A stretch of 55,693 bases of DNA from an uncultured bacterium (GCA_905215835.1 CAJMRR010000001.1:1-55693), one strand, 5' to 3'; shown: positions 43,658 through 52,223, counted from the stretch's first letter. Numbers and translations: made by a program. Notes: a model not told the origin generated them from the sequence alone.

Positions 43658-45823
43658 CTAATTGTTCAGCATGCGGTCGAAGCTTCCCGAGTCGCCATCC
43701 CGATAGTCGGCGGTCATCAGAATCTCCTGCGGGATTCGTCCGCCCTCACGCAGCACGTTGCGGAACTGCACGCGCGTAACCATGGGCAGGTCCTTGATCG
43801 TCGCCGCCAGGTTCTGCGGCACGCCCTGGTTGGCAGCCGCGGGCTCGCACGCGCCGCCGGCCTTCACGCGACGCTTGTGCTCGGCGAGCATGGCTCGATA
43901 CATACCGGCATGCAGGCGAATCTCAACGACGTTGGCGTTACGAGCCTGCTCGACGATGCGCGCACCCTCACGATCGATGTCGCCCACGTAGTAGATATAG
44001 GTAAAGCGATAGCCGATTTCGGCCAGGTAATCATCCAGTGCGTGCGAGACGCTCGCCTTGCAGCCGCCGCCAAAGATTACGCCGCCCACCTTGGTACCAA
44101 AGAGCTTGGCATGTTTACGTCCGCGCAGGAGCTTGACGATCTCGTCATAGGTATCCAGGTTCTCGACCATAATGAACGGCTTGTCGGCGCCCAGCGTAAA
44201 GAAGCCCGTAAAGTGCACCGGACGGTTGGGGGCGACCTTGATCGCCTGCATGCTGATGCCCTTTTCGGTCATACGCCTGATCAGGCGCTCGCCATGCTTG
44301 CCGTCAAAAGCCTTTTCGTCATTGAAAATCTGGTAGGCGCGCTGGCGGCGCGAGGCAACCGGAGTATCGGCACCGCGGTTTTGCTCGACCCAAGCCTGGA
44401 TGATTGCGATTTCCTCGGCAATCTTGCGATTGGACATCTCGTTGTGCTGAGCGCGCTGTGGAGCTTTCTTGCCGTCCTTGCCCTCGACCTTAACGATCTG
44501 GGTCTGCTGTTCCTTAATTTTGGAGAGCGCCGTGGGCGTGGGGACGACCTTGAGCAGCTGCCTGCCCAGAACGCGGGCCAGGGCAAACGCCGAAACCTCG
44601 CCATGGGTAGTCGACTCAGCCTGCTGGGCAGCCGTATCTGCTGCGGCAGACTCGGGCTTCTTCTGAGACTTGCGCTTAGAATCGCCTTGGACATTGCGCT
44701 CACGTTTCGAAGTAGACGCCTGCTTCTGCGAACGCTCGGGCTTGCCCCCCTTCGCCGGCTGACGCTTGGGCTGCTCCATCGGAGCATCCACCTTCGCATC
44801 TTCGTCGCGCGGCGCCACATTCTCGGCGGCATCCTGAGCGTTAGAGCTGCGACCGCCACGATGACGACGACGGCGAGGCTTGCTCGAAGCACCCTCCCCC
44901 GTCTGTTCAACCGCAGGTTGCTGGCCCTGAGTCTCCGTATCGGACGCAGTCTGCTCATCAACAGGCTTCTGTTCACGAACTTCCGACTCGGCAGGCTTCA
45001 CGGCCTTCTCGGCCCGCGCCTCCGGAACCTGATTAACCTTTTCCTGACGCTTTACGGGGTACGCGCGACCTGCAAAGCCGCGACCGGGACGGCACGAGTC
45101 TGAGGCCTTCTTGGCCGGCTTCTCGGAATCGTCCGCAACCTCGGCAGCCTCTTCGGCATCGCGCACAACATCCTGCTGCTCGGCCTTAAAATGCGCACCG
45201 CGACGACGCTTGGGCTCCTGAGGCTCAGCGGACTTTTGCTCTTTCACAGGCTCCTGCGGCTCGGCGACAGGCTCGTTCTCAACAACCTCGGTAACGGTAA
45301 CGGCCCCATCCTTTTGAGCCACAGCACGACGGAAGCGTTCCTGTTGGGCGCGGCGCTGAGCATCACGCTTTCCGCCTCCGCCAAAGCCGCCTCGGCCCGC
45401 CTTGGCGGTAAAGGCACGCACGACATGCTCATCGAGCAGCTCGTCAGTATCGATATGCTCACGCGGGGCAACTTCTTCCGCAGCAGGAACCTCAACGGAA
45501 TCCTCGACAGGCTGCTCCTGGGCATCATGAATCTCGGCATTGATGGTATAGAACGCCGGGCGGCCGTTAATGCCGCTGCCCTCGATCTTGGTAACGATTT
45601 TTGCCGCGATAAGCTCATCGCGCATCGCCTTGGTATCGCACTCCTTATCCACGGAGCGGAAGATTTGCGCCAGCGCGCTCGACTTGATCTTGAGTGCCTT
45701 GCGGCAGAGCAGGTCGTAGGCAACCAGCTTTGCCCGCTCGGCAGAAAGCGACGTTTGTCCGCTCAGACGCTCAGCCAGAGCATCGACATTTTGTTGGTTA
45801 TCGGAATATACCGTCTTGGCCAC
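43658..45823 (-). CDS. JetD/DUF2220-like Toprim-domain protein with long disordered linker
   Basis: The 721-residue protein has an N-terminal globular part (about 1-100, possibly winged helix), then a Glu/Lys/Arg/Gln-rich low-complexity region (about 110-430), and a C-terminal domain (about 430-721). The latter shows MVENLDTYDEIVKLL and, near residue 610, YYVGDIDREGARIVEQAR. That pattern resembles the Toprim-like nuclease domain of the Wadjet protein JetD (DUF2220). No jetA, jetB or jetC is adjacent. The GTG start at 45823 is preceded by AAAGGGG. Function is unknown; topology- or DNA-related activity is inference. Confidence 0.6.
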   Translation of the reverse strand: MAKTVYSDNQQNVDALAERLSGQTSLSAERAKLVAYDLLCRKALKIKSSALAQIFRSVDKECDTKAMRDELIAAKIVTKIEGSGINGRPAFYTINAEIHDAQEQPVEDSVEVPAAEEVAPREHIDTDELLDEHVVRAFTAKAGRGGFGGGGKRDAQRRAQQERFRRAVAQKDGAVTVTEVVENEPVAEPQEPVKEQKSAEPQEPKRRRGAHFKAEQQDVVRDAEEAAEVADDSEKPAKKASDSCRPGRGFAGRAYPVKRQEKVNQVPEARAEKAVKPAESEVREQKPVDEQTASDTETQGQQPAVEQTGEGASSKPRRRRHRGGRSSNAQDAAENVAPRDEDAKVDAPMEQPKRQPAKGGKPERSQKQASTSKRERNVQGDSKRKSQKKPESAAADTAAQQAESTTHGEVSAFALARVLGRQLLKVVPTPTALSKIKEQQTQIVKVEGKDGKKAPQRAQHNEMSNRKIAEEIAIIQAWVEQNRGADTPVASRRQRAYQIFNDEKAFDGKHGERLIRRMTEKGISMQAIKVAPNRPVHFTGFFTLGADKPFIMVENLDTYDEIVKLLRGRKHAKLFGTKVGGVIFGGGCKASVSHALDDYLAEIGYRFTYIYYVGDIDREGARIVEQARNANVVEIRLHAGMYRAMLAEHKRRVKAGGACEPAAANQGVPQNLAATIKDLPMVTRVQFRNVLREGGRIPQEILMTADYRDGDSGSFDRMLNN

Positions 45824-45925
45824 GGGGCCCCTTTCATATGCACACATATACGTTTATATGGTACAACGCGCGCCCTTATCCACGCAAAACATCTGCGAGA
45901 ACACTCGAGCGTCACCCGCTTTTGC

Positions 45926-45967
45926 ATGAAAAAAGACCGAGCCCGCGAAGTCGCGGACCCGGTCTTT
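45926..45967 (-). terminator. Terminator of the cstA-like gene
   Basis: AAAGACCG...CGGTCTTT arms (45932-45967) with an inner CCGCGA/TCGCGG stem; on the minus strand the hairpin runs into TTTTTT. Confidence 0.9.
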
Positions 45968-46006
45968 CCGAGTCATATAGATGTGACGTTCAACTCGTCA
46001 GGTCGA

Positions 46007-47896
46007 CTAAGCCTTGGCGGCCTCGGCGTCGACGGGAGCCTCGGCAGCCGCAGGGCGGCCGTACTCGGCCTTGCCCATCTCGGACCACTCGGGCTCCTCG
46101 TCGGGCATGGAACCGGCCTCCTTGCCGAAGAGCTCCTTGAGGCAGTTAACGGCAACGATGAGGCCCAGGACCATCAGCAGGACGGCGAAGACAAGCTGCA
46201 GGCCCTTGGTGGCGGCGACGGAGACGGCGGCCGTGGTGGCGGTAGCCGGGATGGTGCCGAAGAAGCCGTAAGCCTGGACAGCGGCCATGCAGCCCATGGC
46301 GCTCTGGACCAGCGAGGTGAAGGTGCAGCAGAGCAGGAAGACGACGGGCACGTAGAGCATCCAGCCCTTGCGGCCGGTGCACTTGCAGAACACGGCGAGG
46401 GTGATCATGGTCATGCCGCCGAGCAGCTGGTTGGAAGCACCAAAGAGCGGCCAGATGTTGGCATAGCCACCAAAAGCGAGGGCGAGACCGGGAAGCAGGG
46501 TAACGACCGTGGCGAACCAGGGGTTGCCGAGGACCTTCATGTAGCCGGCCTTGGACTCGATGGCCAGGGCATCGTTGGTCTGGGCAAAGAACTCGGAGAA
46601 CGAAGTGCGGGCGATGCGGGCGACGGCGTCGAGCGAGGTCAGGGCCAGAGCGGAGACGTTCATGGTCATAAAGACGGTAGCGAGCGTGCCGTCAACACCG
46701 AAGGCCTGCATACCGCGGGAGATGCCAGCGGCGAAGATCTGGAACGGGGTGGAAGCGACACCGGCGTTGAGGGCGCCGGTACCGGCGGTGTTCATGTCGG
46801 AGAACATGATGCCAGCGACGATGATGGCAAGGATGCCGACGAAGGACTCGACAATCATGGCGCCGTAACCGACCTTGACGGCGTCCTGCTCCTTCTCGAC
46901 CTGCTTAGAAGAGGTGCCGGAAGAAACGAGGCTGTGGAAACCGGAGAGAGCACCGCAAGCGACGGAAACGAACAGGACCGGGAACATCATGCCGGAGGCA
47001 GTGGAGAAGCCGGTGAAGACCGGAGCGGTGATAGTGGCCTGACCGTTGACGCCCAGGACGACGATGCCGAGGACAGCGCAGACGATCATGACGATCATCA
47101 TGATGGAAGTGAGGTAGTCACGCGGGGTCTTGAGCATCTGGATGGGCATAGCGCCAGCGAAGACCAGGTAGACCATGACGACGGCGAACCACTGGAACTT
47201 ATCCAGGTAGACCGGGAACTGCATACCGACGGCGAACATGAGAACCATGAGGACCACGCCGGTGACGAACTCGGCAGCGCCGGTGAGGTTGAACTTCTTC
47301 TGGGCCCAACCAAAGGCGATAGCGACGAAGGTGAACAGGATGGAGATGGTACCAGCGCAGCCGGCGGCATAGGACTTGGTGAAGTCGATGGCACCGGTAG
47401 CAGCACCAGAAGCGTCAACGGCCGGGGTGAACATGAACGTCTTGCAGACCATGTCGGTGAAAGCGGCGATGACGATGATGCAGAACAGCCAGCAGAACAG
47501 CAGGAACAGGCGACGGCCGGTCTTGCCGATGTACTTCTCGATGAGCTGAGCGAGCGACTTGCCGTTGTTCTTCATCGAAGCGTACAGGGCACCAAAGTCG
47601 TGGACGGCACCAAAGAAGATGCCGCCGACGAGAACCCAGAGCACGACGGGCAGCCAGCCAAAGGCCATGGCGACGATCGTACCCGTAACAGGGCCAGCAC
47701 CGCAGATCGAGCTGAACTGGTGCGAGAACGCGGTGAAAGCGGAGACGGGCGAGAAGCTCTTGCCGTCCTTCATGCGCTTGGCCGGCGTGAGGGCCTCTTT
47801 GTCAACGCCCCACTTGTTGGCCAGCCATCGGCCATAGCCCAGATAGCCGCAGGCGAGCACCGCCGCGGCCACAACCATGAGCAAAACTCCGTTCAT
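46007..47896 (-). CDS. cstA: CstA/BtsT-family carbon starvation transporter
   Basis: The 629-residue protein has about 16 hydrophobic segments and the family signatures PVSAFTAFSHQFSSICGAGP, GPVTGTIVAMAFGW and VHDFGALYASMKNNGKS. E. coli relatives BtsT and CstA import pyruvate, and peptide uptake has also been proposed. GAGGAGG precedes the ATG. An attenuator-like leader of about 230 nt precedes it. It ends with a charged tail rich in Ala and Glu. Confidence 0.93.
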   Translation of the reverse strand: MNGVLLMVVAAAVLACGYLGYGRWLANKWGVDKEALTPAKRMKDGKSFSPVSAFTAFSHQFSSICGAGPVTGTIVAMAFGWLPVVLWVLVGGIFFGAVHDFGALYASMKNNGKSLAQLIEKYIGKTGRRLFLLFCWLFCIIVIAAFTDMVCKTFMFTPAVDASGAATGAIDFTKSYAAGCAGTISILFTFVAIAFGWAQKKFNLTGAAEFVTGVVLMVLMFAVGMQFPVYLDKFQWFAVVMVYLVFAGAMPIQMLKTPRDYLTSIMMIVMIVCAVLGIVVLGVNGQATITAPVFTGFSTASGMMFPVLFVSVACGALSGFHSLVSSGTSSKQVEKEQDAVKVGYGAMIVESFVGILAIIVAGIMFSDMNTAGTGALNAGVASTPFQIFAAGISRGMQAFGVDGTLATVFMTMNVSALALTSLDAVARIARTSFSEFFAQTNDALAIESKAGYMKVLGNPWFATVVTLLPGLALAFGGYANIWPLFGASNQLLGGMTMITLAVFCKCTGRKGWMLYVPVVFLLCCTFTSLVQSAMGCMAAVQAYGFFGTIPATATTAAVSVAATKGLQLVFAVLLMVLGLIVAVNCLKELFGKEAGSMPDEEPEWSEMGKAEYGRPAAAEAPVDAEAAKA

Positions 47897-47931
47897 TACA
47901 TTTCCTCCTCTAAAAAGAACTTCCTAGACAT

Positions 47932-47970
47932 AAAAAATGAGGGCCGTCGGTTGCGCTCGACGGCCCTCAT
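47932..47970 (-). promoter_or_regulatory. Terminator hairpin in the cstA leader (putative attenuator)
   Basis: 13-bp perfect arms (47937-47949 and 47958-47970, ATGAGGGCCGTCG type) with an 8-nt loop run directly into six T on the minus strand, 36-40 nt before the cstA start. Upstream alternatives are CGGGTTAGC/GCTAGCCCG and GCCCGT/ACGGGC, which share GCCCG and so exclude one another. Confidence 0.75.
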
Positions 47971-48021
47971 CTTCATCAGCCGCCCGTTATCGTACGGGCT
48001 AGCTGTATGTGCTAACCCGCA

Positions 48022-48090
48022 TCAGATAATTACTACGCTGATAATGTTTAGCTGATGCGTGAACATGTCTAAGAAATCCTCTTCAATCAT
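48022..48090 (-). CDS. Putative Ile/Val-rich leader peptide of cstA
   Basis: A 22-codon ORF in the cstA leader ends NIISVVII-stop, so six of its last seven or eight residues are Ile or Val. It overlaps a stem (CGCATCAG/CTGATGCG) that encloses the Ile/Val codons, and is followed by competing hairpins and a terminator. This is the plan of ilv-type attenuators. The ribosome site is weak; a 9-codon ORF upstream starting GTG after GGGGG ends overlapping its ATG (ATGA), which could couple translation. Confidence 0.55.
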   Translation of the reverse strand: MIEEDFLDMFTHQLNIISVVII

Positions 48091-48137
48091 GATGCGAACG
48101 ATCCGTGCGTGTTCACATCCCCCAGTGGTTGAAAAGG

Positions 48138-48166
48138 AGTATGAAACTTTAGTTACCTAAAGTCAA
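48138..48166 (-). promoter_or_regulatory. cstA promoter with an ACTTTAG-TTAC-CTAAAGT dyad
   Basis: On the minus strand TTGACT (-35, 48161-48166) and CATACT (-10, 48138-48143) are spaced 17 bp apart. The spacer and -35 hold a perfect 7-bp dyad (48146-48163), a likely operator. The start of transcription would be near 48131. Confidence 0.65.
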
Positions 48167-48263
48167 CGCAAATTTGTAATGAATTTTCAACTTTTTTTGA
48201 TTTCTCGGTATAAAACGCCACTGACCTCGGACTTTACCCCACGACAGTTTTTGCATGCGAGAT

Positions 48264-48416
48264 GCCCCTGAGAGCCGCGGGAGCCGGGCGGCGCATATGA
48301 ACTTTCCTGCTCTACAGTCCTGCGCAAGACGGAAAGCACATTAAGTGCTTTCCTTTGCGTGCGGAACTCGCGATAAAGTTCATATGCGCCGCCCGGCTCC
48401 CGCGGCTCTCAGGGGC
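48264..48416. repeat. Structured element copy 3 (inverted orientation)
   Basis: Perfect 42-bp outer arms (48264-48305 and 48375-48416), the longest in the window, enclose a 69-nt core that reads in the opposite direction to the other copies. The inner hairpin is GGAAAGCAC-TTAAT-GTGCTTTCC on the minus strand (48331-48353). It lies upstream of the cstA promoter and downstream of the tsa gene. Confidence 0.95.
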
Positions 48417-48428
48417 TCCCATCCCAAA

Positions 48429-48447
48429 TGCGGAGCAAAGCTCCGCA
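48429..48447. repeat. Small hairpin between element copies 3 and 4
   Basis: TGCGGAGC-AAA-GCTCCGCA, an 8-bp perfect stem. The rest of 48417-48557 shows no clear feature. Confidence 0.6.
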
Positions 48448-48557
48448 CACCAACTTTTTCTTTCAGCTAAAGAACGCCGAAAATTCGACGCTGGCTTGTT
48501 AACCTTGTTGGACGTTGTCGACGCCAAACCAGCTCAGAAGCTATATCGATACAGAAA

Positions 48558-48692
48558 GGTCCCCGGACGGAGGGGCCGGATATAAGGTTTATCGCGAGTT
48601 CCGCACGCAAAGAAGGCCACTTAATGTGGCCTTCGTCTTGCGCAGGACTGTAGAGCAGGAAACCTTATATCCGGCCCCTCCGTCCGGGGACC
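48558..48692. repeat. Structured element copy 4 (variable arms, conserved core)
   Basis: Perfect 33-bp arms (48558-48590 and 48660-48692) enclose a core nearly identical to that of copy 2, with inner hairpin GAAGGCCAC-TTAAT-GTGGCCTTC (48612-48634). It ends 12 bp from the tsaD stop codon. Confidence 0.95.
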
Positions 48693-48704
48693 GCGCCGTA
48701 TCAG

Positions 48705-51089
48705 CTACAGCGTCATGTTTGGATCGGCGTCGATGTCGAACGGCGAGATTTCACCTCGGTCGAATTTACGGCGGGCGACCTCCGCGATCATGGCTGCGTT
48801 ATCGGTGCAGGCAGACAAGGGCGGCACCGTCACGCGGATCCCCTGACGACCGAGCTTCTTGATCATCATCTCGCGCAGATGCGGATTAGCCGAGACACCG
48901 CCGCCGATGCAATACTCCTTGCATCCGGTGGCATGCAGCGCGTTCTTGGCCTTCTTGTACTGCACGTCAAAGACAGCTGCCTCAAACGAAGCCGCCAGAT
49001 CGGGCAGGTGAATCGTGCGCCCGGCCTTGGTCTCCTGCTCGATGTAGAGCGTCACGGCCGTTTTAAGACCCGAAAGCGAGAAACGATAGTCTCCTCTGCT
49101 GTTAAGCGCACGGGGGAAATCGATCGCCTTGGGGTTGCCCGTCTCGGCCAGCTTAGAGATGATGGGGCCACCGGGATAGCCCAGGCCCAGCGCCTTGGCC
49201 ACCTTGTCGAAGGCCTCGCCCACGGCGTCGTCGAGCGTCTCACCGAGCACCTCGTAGTCGCCCCACGCCTTCACGTGCACGAGCATGGTGTGCCCGCCCG
49301 AGACAAGCGTGAAGATGAACGGCGGCTTGAGGTCGGGCTGCGCCAGCAGGTTGGCAAACAGGTGCCCCTCCAGATGGTTGACGCACACGAGCGGCTTGCA
49401 GGCAGCGTAGGCAAAGCCCTTGGCGAAGGCGACGCCAACCACGAGCGCGCCCACCAGGCCCGGACCCTGTGTCACGCCCACGGCGGCAAGCTCGCTGGGG
49501 GCAATGGCTCCATCCTCAAGACCAAGCGATGCTGCGGCATCCTCGAGCGCCGCATCCACGACACTCACAATCACTTCGACGTGTTTGCGCGAGGCGATCT
49601 CGGGCACCACGCCGCCAAAGCGGGCGTGAAAATCAATCTGCGTCGACACCTGGTTGGCCAGCATATTGCCATCCGCATCGATAATCGCCACGGCCGTCTC
49701 GTCGCAGGAACTCTCGATAGCGAGCACTAGGCGGCGGCGCTCAATTTCGGCACGCTCCCCCTCGGAGCGCCCAGGAGCAGGCAGCGGCCATACGCGCTGC
49801 TCTGCCGCCGTCGGCTCGGGCGAAGCATTGTCGACCGGAAGCACCAGGGGCAGCGGAGCCGTCATGACGATGGCATCCTTGCCGGCACCATAGTAGCCGC
49901 GGCGCCGTCCTGCCTCGGTAAAGCCCAGAGCGTTATAAAGCGCGATCGCTCCCTCGTTGCCGTCCTCGACCTCGAGCGAAGCCGTGGTGCAGCCGAGCAT
50001 CTGGGCATCATAGCTCACGTGCGACAGCAGCTTGCGGGCAATGCCCTCACGGCGATGTGCCGGGTCGACGGCGACATCCAGAATCTGCACATCACCGTCC
50101 ACGACCATACCGCCGGCAAGGCCCAGCAGCTTGCCGTCGTCGTGTGCCACCCACCAACTACGCGGCGCAGCGACGTCCTCGCCCAGTTCGGACAGGAACA
50201 TGCCCGGCGTCCACGCCTCGTGTCCGGCACCTTCAAAGCAGGCAGCCTCCAGCGCGCTCGCGCCCTCGGCATCCGCCGCGCCCATGGGACGGAACTGCAG
50301 ATGACGACCGGCGAGCTCATCGGCAACGCCCGTAATTTCGCTCTGCGCACTCTCGGCAAGACCAAGACGCTTGCGCTCGTTTTCCTCGGCATCCGAAAGG
50401 CGCGTGTAAATCGGCAGGACGCGAGCCGGATCGCCGTCACCCGCAGCGTGCGCGAGCAGCAAGCCCTCGCCCGAAGGCCACCACAGGTCGCGCTCCACGC
50501 AGCGGGCGGTCTCGTCCTCACCCAGCAGCTTGCCATAGCGCACGAGACCGTCACCGGTCAGCTGAACCTGGTCCCAGTCCGCTGCTCGGCGCCACTCATC
50601 GAGCGCCACGGCGGCCTTGACCACGTGTTCGCGCTCAAATTGACGCTCGGGACCCTCATCGACCAGCATATACAGCGCCGGATATACCTCACCGCGCATA
50701 GCATCGGCCAAGATACCAAGCTTGCCGCGCACGCCAGCCTTCCACGCCGTCCAAGCGCAAGCGTCGAGCGTCGACACGCCCAGCAGCGGAACATTGGCAC
50801 CACGCGCGAGGCCCTTGGCAGTGGAGATGCCGATGCGCACACCCGTAAAGGACCCCGGGCCGCGACCGACCACATAGCAACCAACATCGCTGCGATCCAG
50901 ACCGGCTTGAGCCAGCACGCCATCAACGGTATTCACGAGCTCAACGTTGGCGTGACGGCGACACATGTGGTCGCCACTCACGAGCTTCGTCTCGCCCGTC
51001 TGCCCATCAATCCAGCTTGCCGCGCAGGCAAGCATGTCGGTCGAGGTATCGAGCGCCACCACCAGCGCGTTGTCGTTATGCAAGCTCAT
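48705..51089 (-). CDS. Triple fusion TsaB-RimI-TsaD (tRNA t6A synthesis and N-acetyltransferase)
   Basis: The 794-residue protein joins three proteins usually encoded apart. TsaB (about 1-235): ALDTSTDMLACA and VVGRGPGSFTGVRIGISTAKGL (broken: GPGSFTGVRIG is the signature). RimI-type GNAT acetyltransferase (about 260-410): ILDVAVDPAHRREGIARKLL and a YNALGF stretch. TsaD (about 455-794): LAIESSCDETAVAI, the metal-binding NHLEGH and FTLVSGGHTML. TsaB/D with TsaE make the threonylcarbamoyl adenosine of ANN-decoding tRNAs; RimI acetylates ribosomal protein S18. The start at 51089 overlaps tsaE by 14 bp. Confidence 0.93.
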   Translation of the reverse strand: MSLHNDNALVVALDTSTDMLACAASWIDGQTGETKLVSGDHMCRRHANVELVNTVDGVLAQAGLDRSDVGCYVVGRGPGSFTGVRIGISTAKGLARGANVPLLGVSTLDACAWTAWKAGVRGKLGILADAMRGEVYPALYMLVDEGPERQFEREHVVKAAVALDEWRRAADWDQVQLTGDGLVRYGKLLGEDETARCVERDLWWPSGEGLLLAHAAGDGDPARVLPIYTRLSDAEENERKRLGLAESAQSEITGVADELAGRHLQFRPMGAADAEGASALEAACFEGAGHEAWTPGMFLSELGEDVAAPRSWWVAHDDGKLLGLAGGMVVDGDVQILDVAVDPAHRREGIARKLLSHVSYDAQMLGCTTASLEVEDGNEGAIALYNALGFTEAGRRRGYYGAGKDAIVMTAPLPLVLPVDNASPEPTAAEQRVWPLPAPGRSEGERAEIERRRLVLAIESSCDETAVAIIDADGNMLANQVSTQIDFHARFGGVVPEIASRKHVEVIVSVVDAALEDAAASLGLEDGAIAPSELAAVGVTQGPGLVGALVVGVAFAKGFAYAACKPLVCVNHLEGHLFANLLAQPDLKPPFIFTLVSGGHTMLVHVKAWGDYEVLGETLDDAVGEAFDKVAKALGLGYPGGPIISKLAETGNPKAIDFPRALNSRGDYRFSLSGLKTAVTLYIEQETKAGRTIHLPDLAASFEAAVFDVQYKKAKNALHATGCKEYCIGGGVSANPHLREMMIKKLGRQGIRVTVPPLSACTDNAAMIAEVARRKFDRGEISPFDIDADPNMTL

Positions 51090-51582
51090 CTTGTACAGCC
51101 TTATCAATCAAATGGGAAAGCTCCATTGCGCGGTCACCGTGCGCCTCAAGCGTTATCGTTCGCACATCGCTGTCGCCCTCATCACGCTTGAGCGTCACCG
51201 AAAGATACTCATCCGTCAGCTCGTCCTGGAATTGTTCGCCCCATTCCAGCAGGCAAGCACCCTCATAGCCCAGCACATCGAAAATGCCCGTATCCTCGAG
51301 CTCGTAGGCATGCTCCAGGCGGTATAGATCAAAGTGAAACAGCGGAATACGACCTTGATCGTGAACGGCCATGAGCGCAAACGTAGGACTCGTAACCATA
51401 TGCCCATCGCCCAGCCCGCGCGAGACGCCCTTGGTAAAGTGAGTTTTGCCCACTCCCAGGCCACCGGTCAGGATAAGCACATCGCCGTCCTCAAGGCACG
51501 GTGCAATTAGCTCGCCAAAGTACTCCGTATCGGCAGCGCAAGTCGTTTTGTAAGTACCTACCCCCAGGCGCTCCAGGGACAT
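51076..51582 (-). CDS. tsaE: tRNA t6A synthesis ATPase TsaE
   Basis: The 168-residue P-loop ATPase has Walker A LTGGLGVGKTHFTKGVSRGL, the SPTFALM loop and FHFDLYRLEHAYELEDTG. It resets the TsaB-TsaD complex. An AAGGAG precedes the ATG and its 3' end overlaps the fusion gene. Confidence 0.95.
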   Translation of the reverse strand: MSLERLGVGTYKTTCAADTEYFGELIAPCLEDGDVLILTGGLGVGKTHFTKGVSRGLGDGHMVTSPTFALMAVHDQGRIPLFHFDLYRLEHAYELEDTGIFDVLGYEGACLLEWGEQFQDELTDEYLSVTLKRDEGDSDVRTITLEAHGDRAMELSHLIDKAVQDELA

Positions 51583-51594
51583 ATATGCTCCTTA

Positions 51595-52215
51595 TTATTC
51601 CGAGGCGTCCTCTGGTGCGGGATGTCGCTCCAGATAATCGCCCAGCATCTTAAAGTCTTCCTCCAGCAGCTCCTGCCACGCCGGATTGCGCAGCGCTGCT
51701 GCCGGATGAAAAGTGGGCATTACTACAAAATGCCCCATCTGGTGGAACCTGCCGCGCAGCTTAGTAATGCCAATCTCGGTCTTAAGCACAAAGTGCGTCG
51801 CGGGGTTGCCGAGCGTCACGATAATATCAGGCCAGATGCTTCGAATCTGCTCACGCAAAAACGGCGAGCAAGCCAGCACTTCCTCGGGACGCGGATTGCG
51901 GTTTCCCGGCGGGCGGCACTTAAGCACGTTGGCAATGTAGACGTCTTCGCGTTTGAGCCCCGCCAGCGACAAAATGCCGTTGAGGTCCTCGCCTGCCGCC
52001 CCCACAAAAGGCTCGCCCTGCAAATCCTCATTGCGGCCCGGCGCCTCACCAATAAACATCACGCGAGCGCGGGGGTTTCCCACGCCAAACACGATATTGT
52101 GACGCGACTGGTAGAGCTGGCAGAGGTGACAATCGCCCAGAACGGCCTCAATCTCCTCGAGTGCGACCTCACGTGGTGTCTGATGGGTATGGCCGGGGAT
52201 GTGCATGACGCCCAT
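51595..52215 (-). CDS. Family 4 uracil-DNA glycosylase (Fe-S)
   Basis: The 206-residue base-excision repair enzyme removes uracil from DNA. It has the catalytic GEAPGRNEDLQGEPFVGAAG region, cysteines in CHLCQLY and LKCRPPGNRNP that help bind a 4Fe-4S cluster, and the C-terminal PTFHPAAALRNP. It lies 8 bp after alr and 12 bp before tsaE. Confidence 0.93.
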   Translation of the reverse strand: MGVMHIPGHTHQTPREVALEEIEAVLGDCHLCQLYQSRHNIVFGVGNPRARVMFIGEAPGRNEDLQGEPFVGAAGEDLNGILSLAGLKREDVYIANVLKCRPPGNRNPRPEEVLACSPFLREQIRSIWPDIIVTLGNPATHFVLKTEIGITKLRGRFHQMGHFVVMPTFHPAAALRNPAWQELLEEDFKMLGDYLERHPAPEDASE

Positions 52216-52223
52216 AGCGGCTC

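Noticed and set aside
45191..48055. Long plus-strand open frame (about 950 codons) over the cstA and Toprim genes
   Set aside because: Antisense shadow with low-complexity Gly/Asp/Glu/His product; both genes beneath it have recognisable domains.
47897..48131. T-box or metabolite riboswitch in the cstA leader
   Set aside because: No T-box consensus (TGGNACCGCG) and no familiar riboswitch core were seen; the Ile/Val-rich ORF with terminator gives a simpler reading.
48312..48585. Short open frames on both strands over element copy 3
   Set aside because: They run through the inverted repeat and arise from its palindromic sequence; no ribosome sites.
43522..48692. CRISPR array as an explanation for the repeated cores
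   Set aside because: Copies are kilobases apart, in mixed orientation and with paired arms; there are no short regularly spaced repeats or cas genes.
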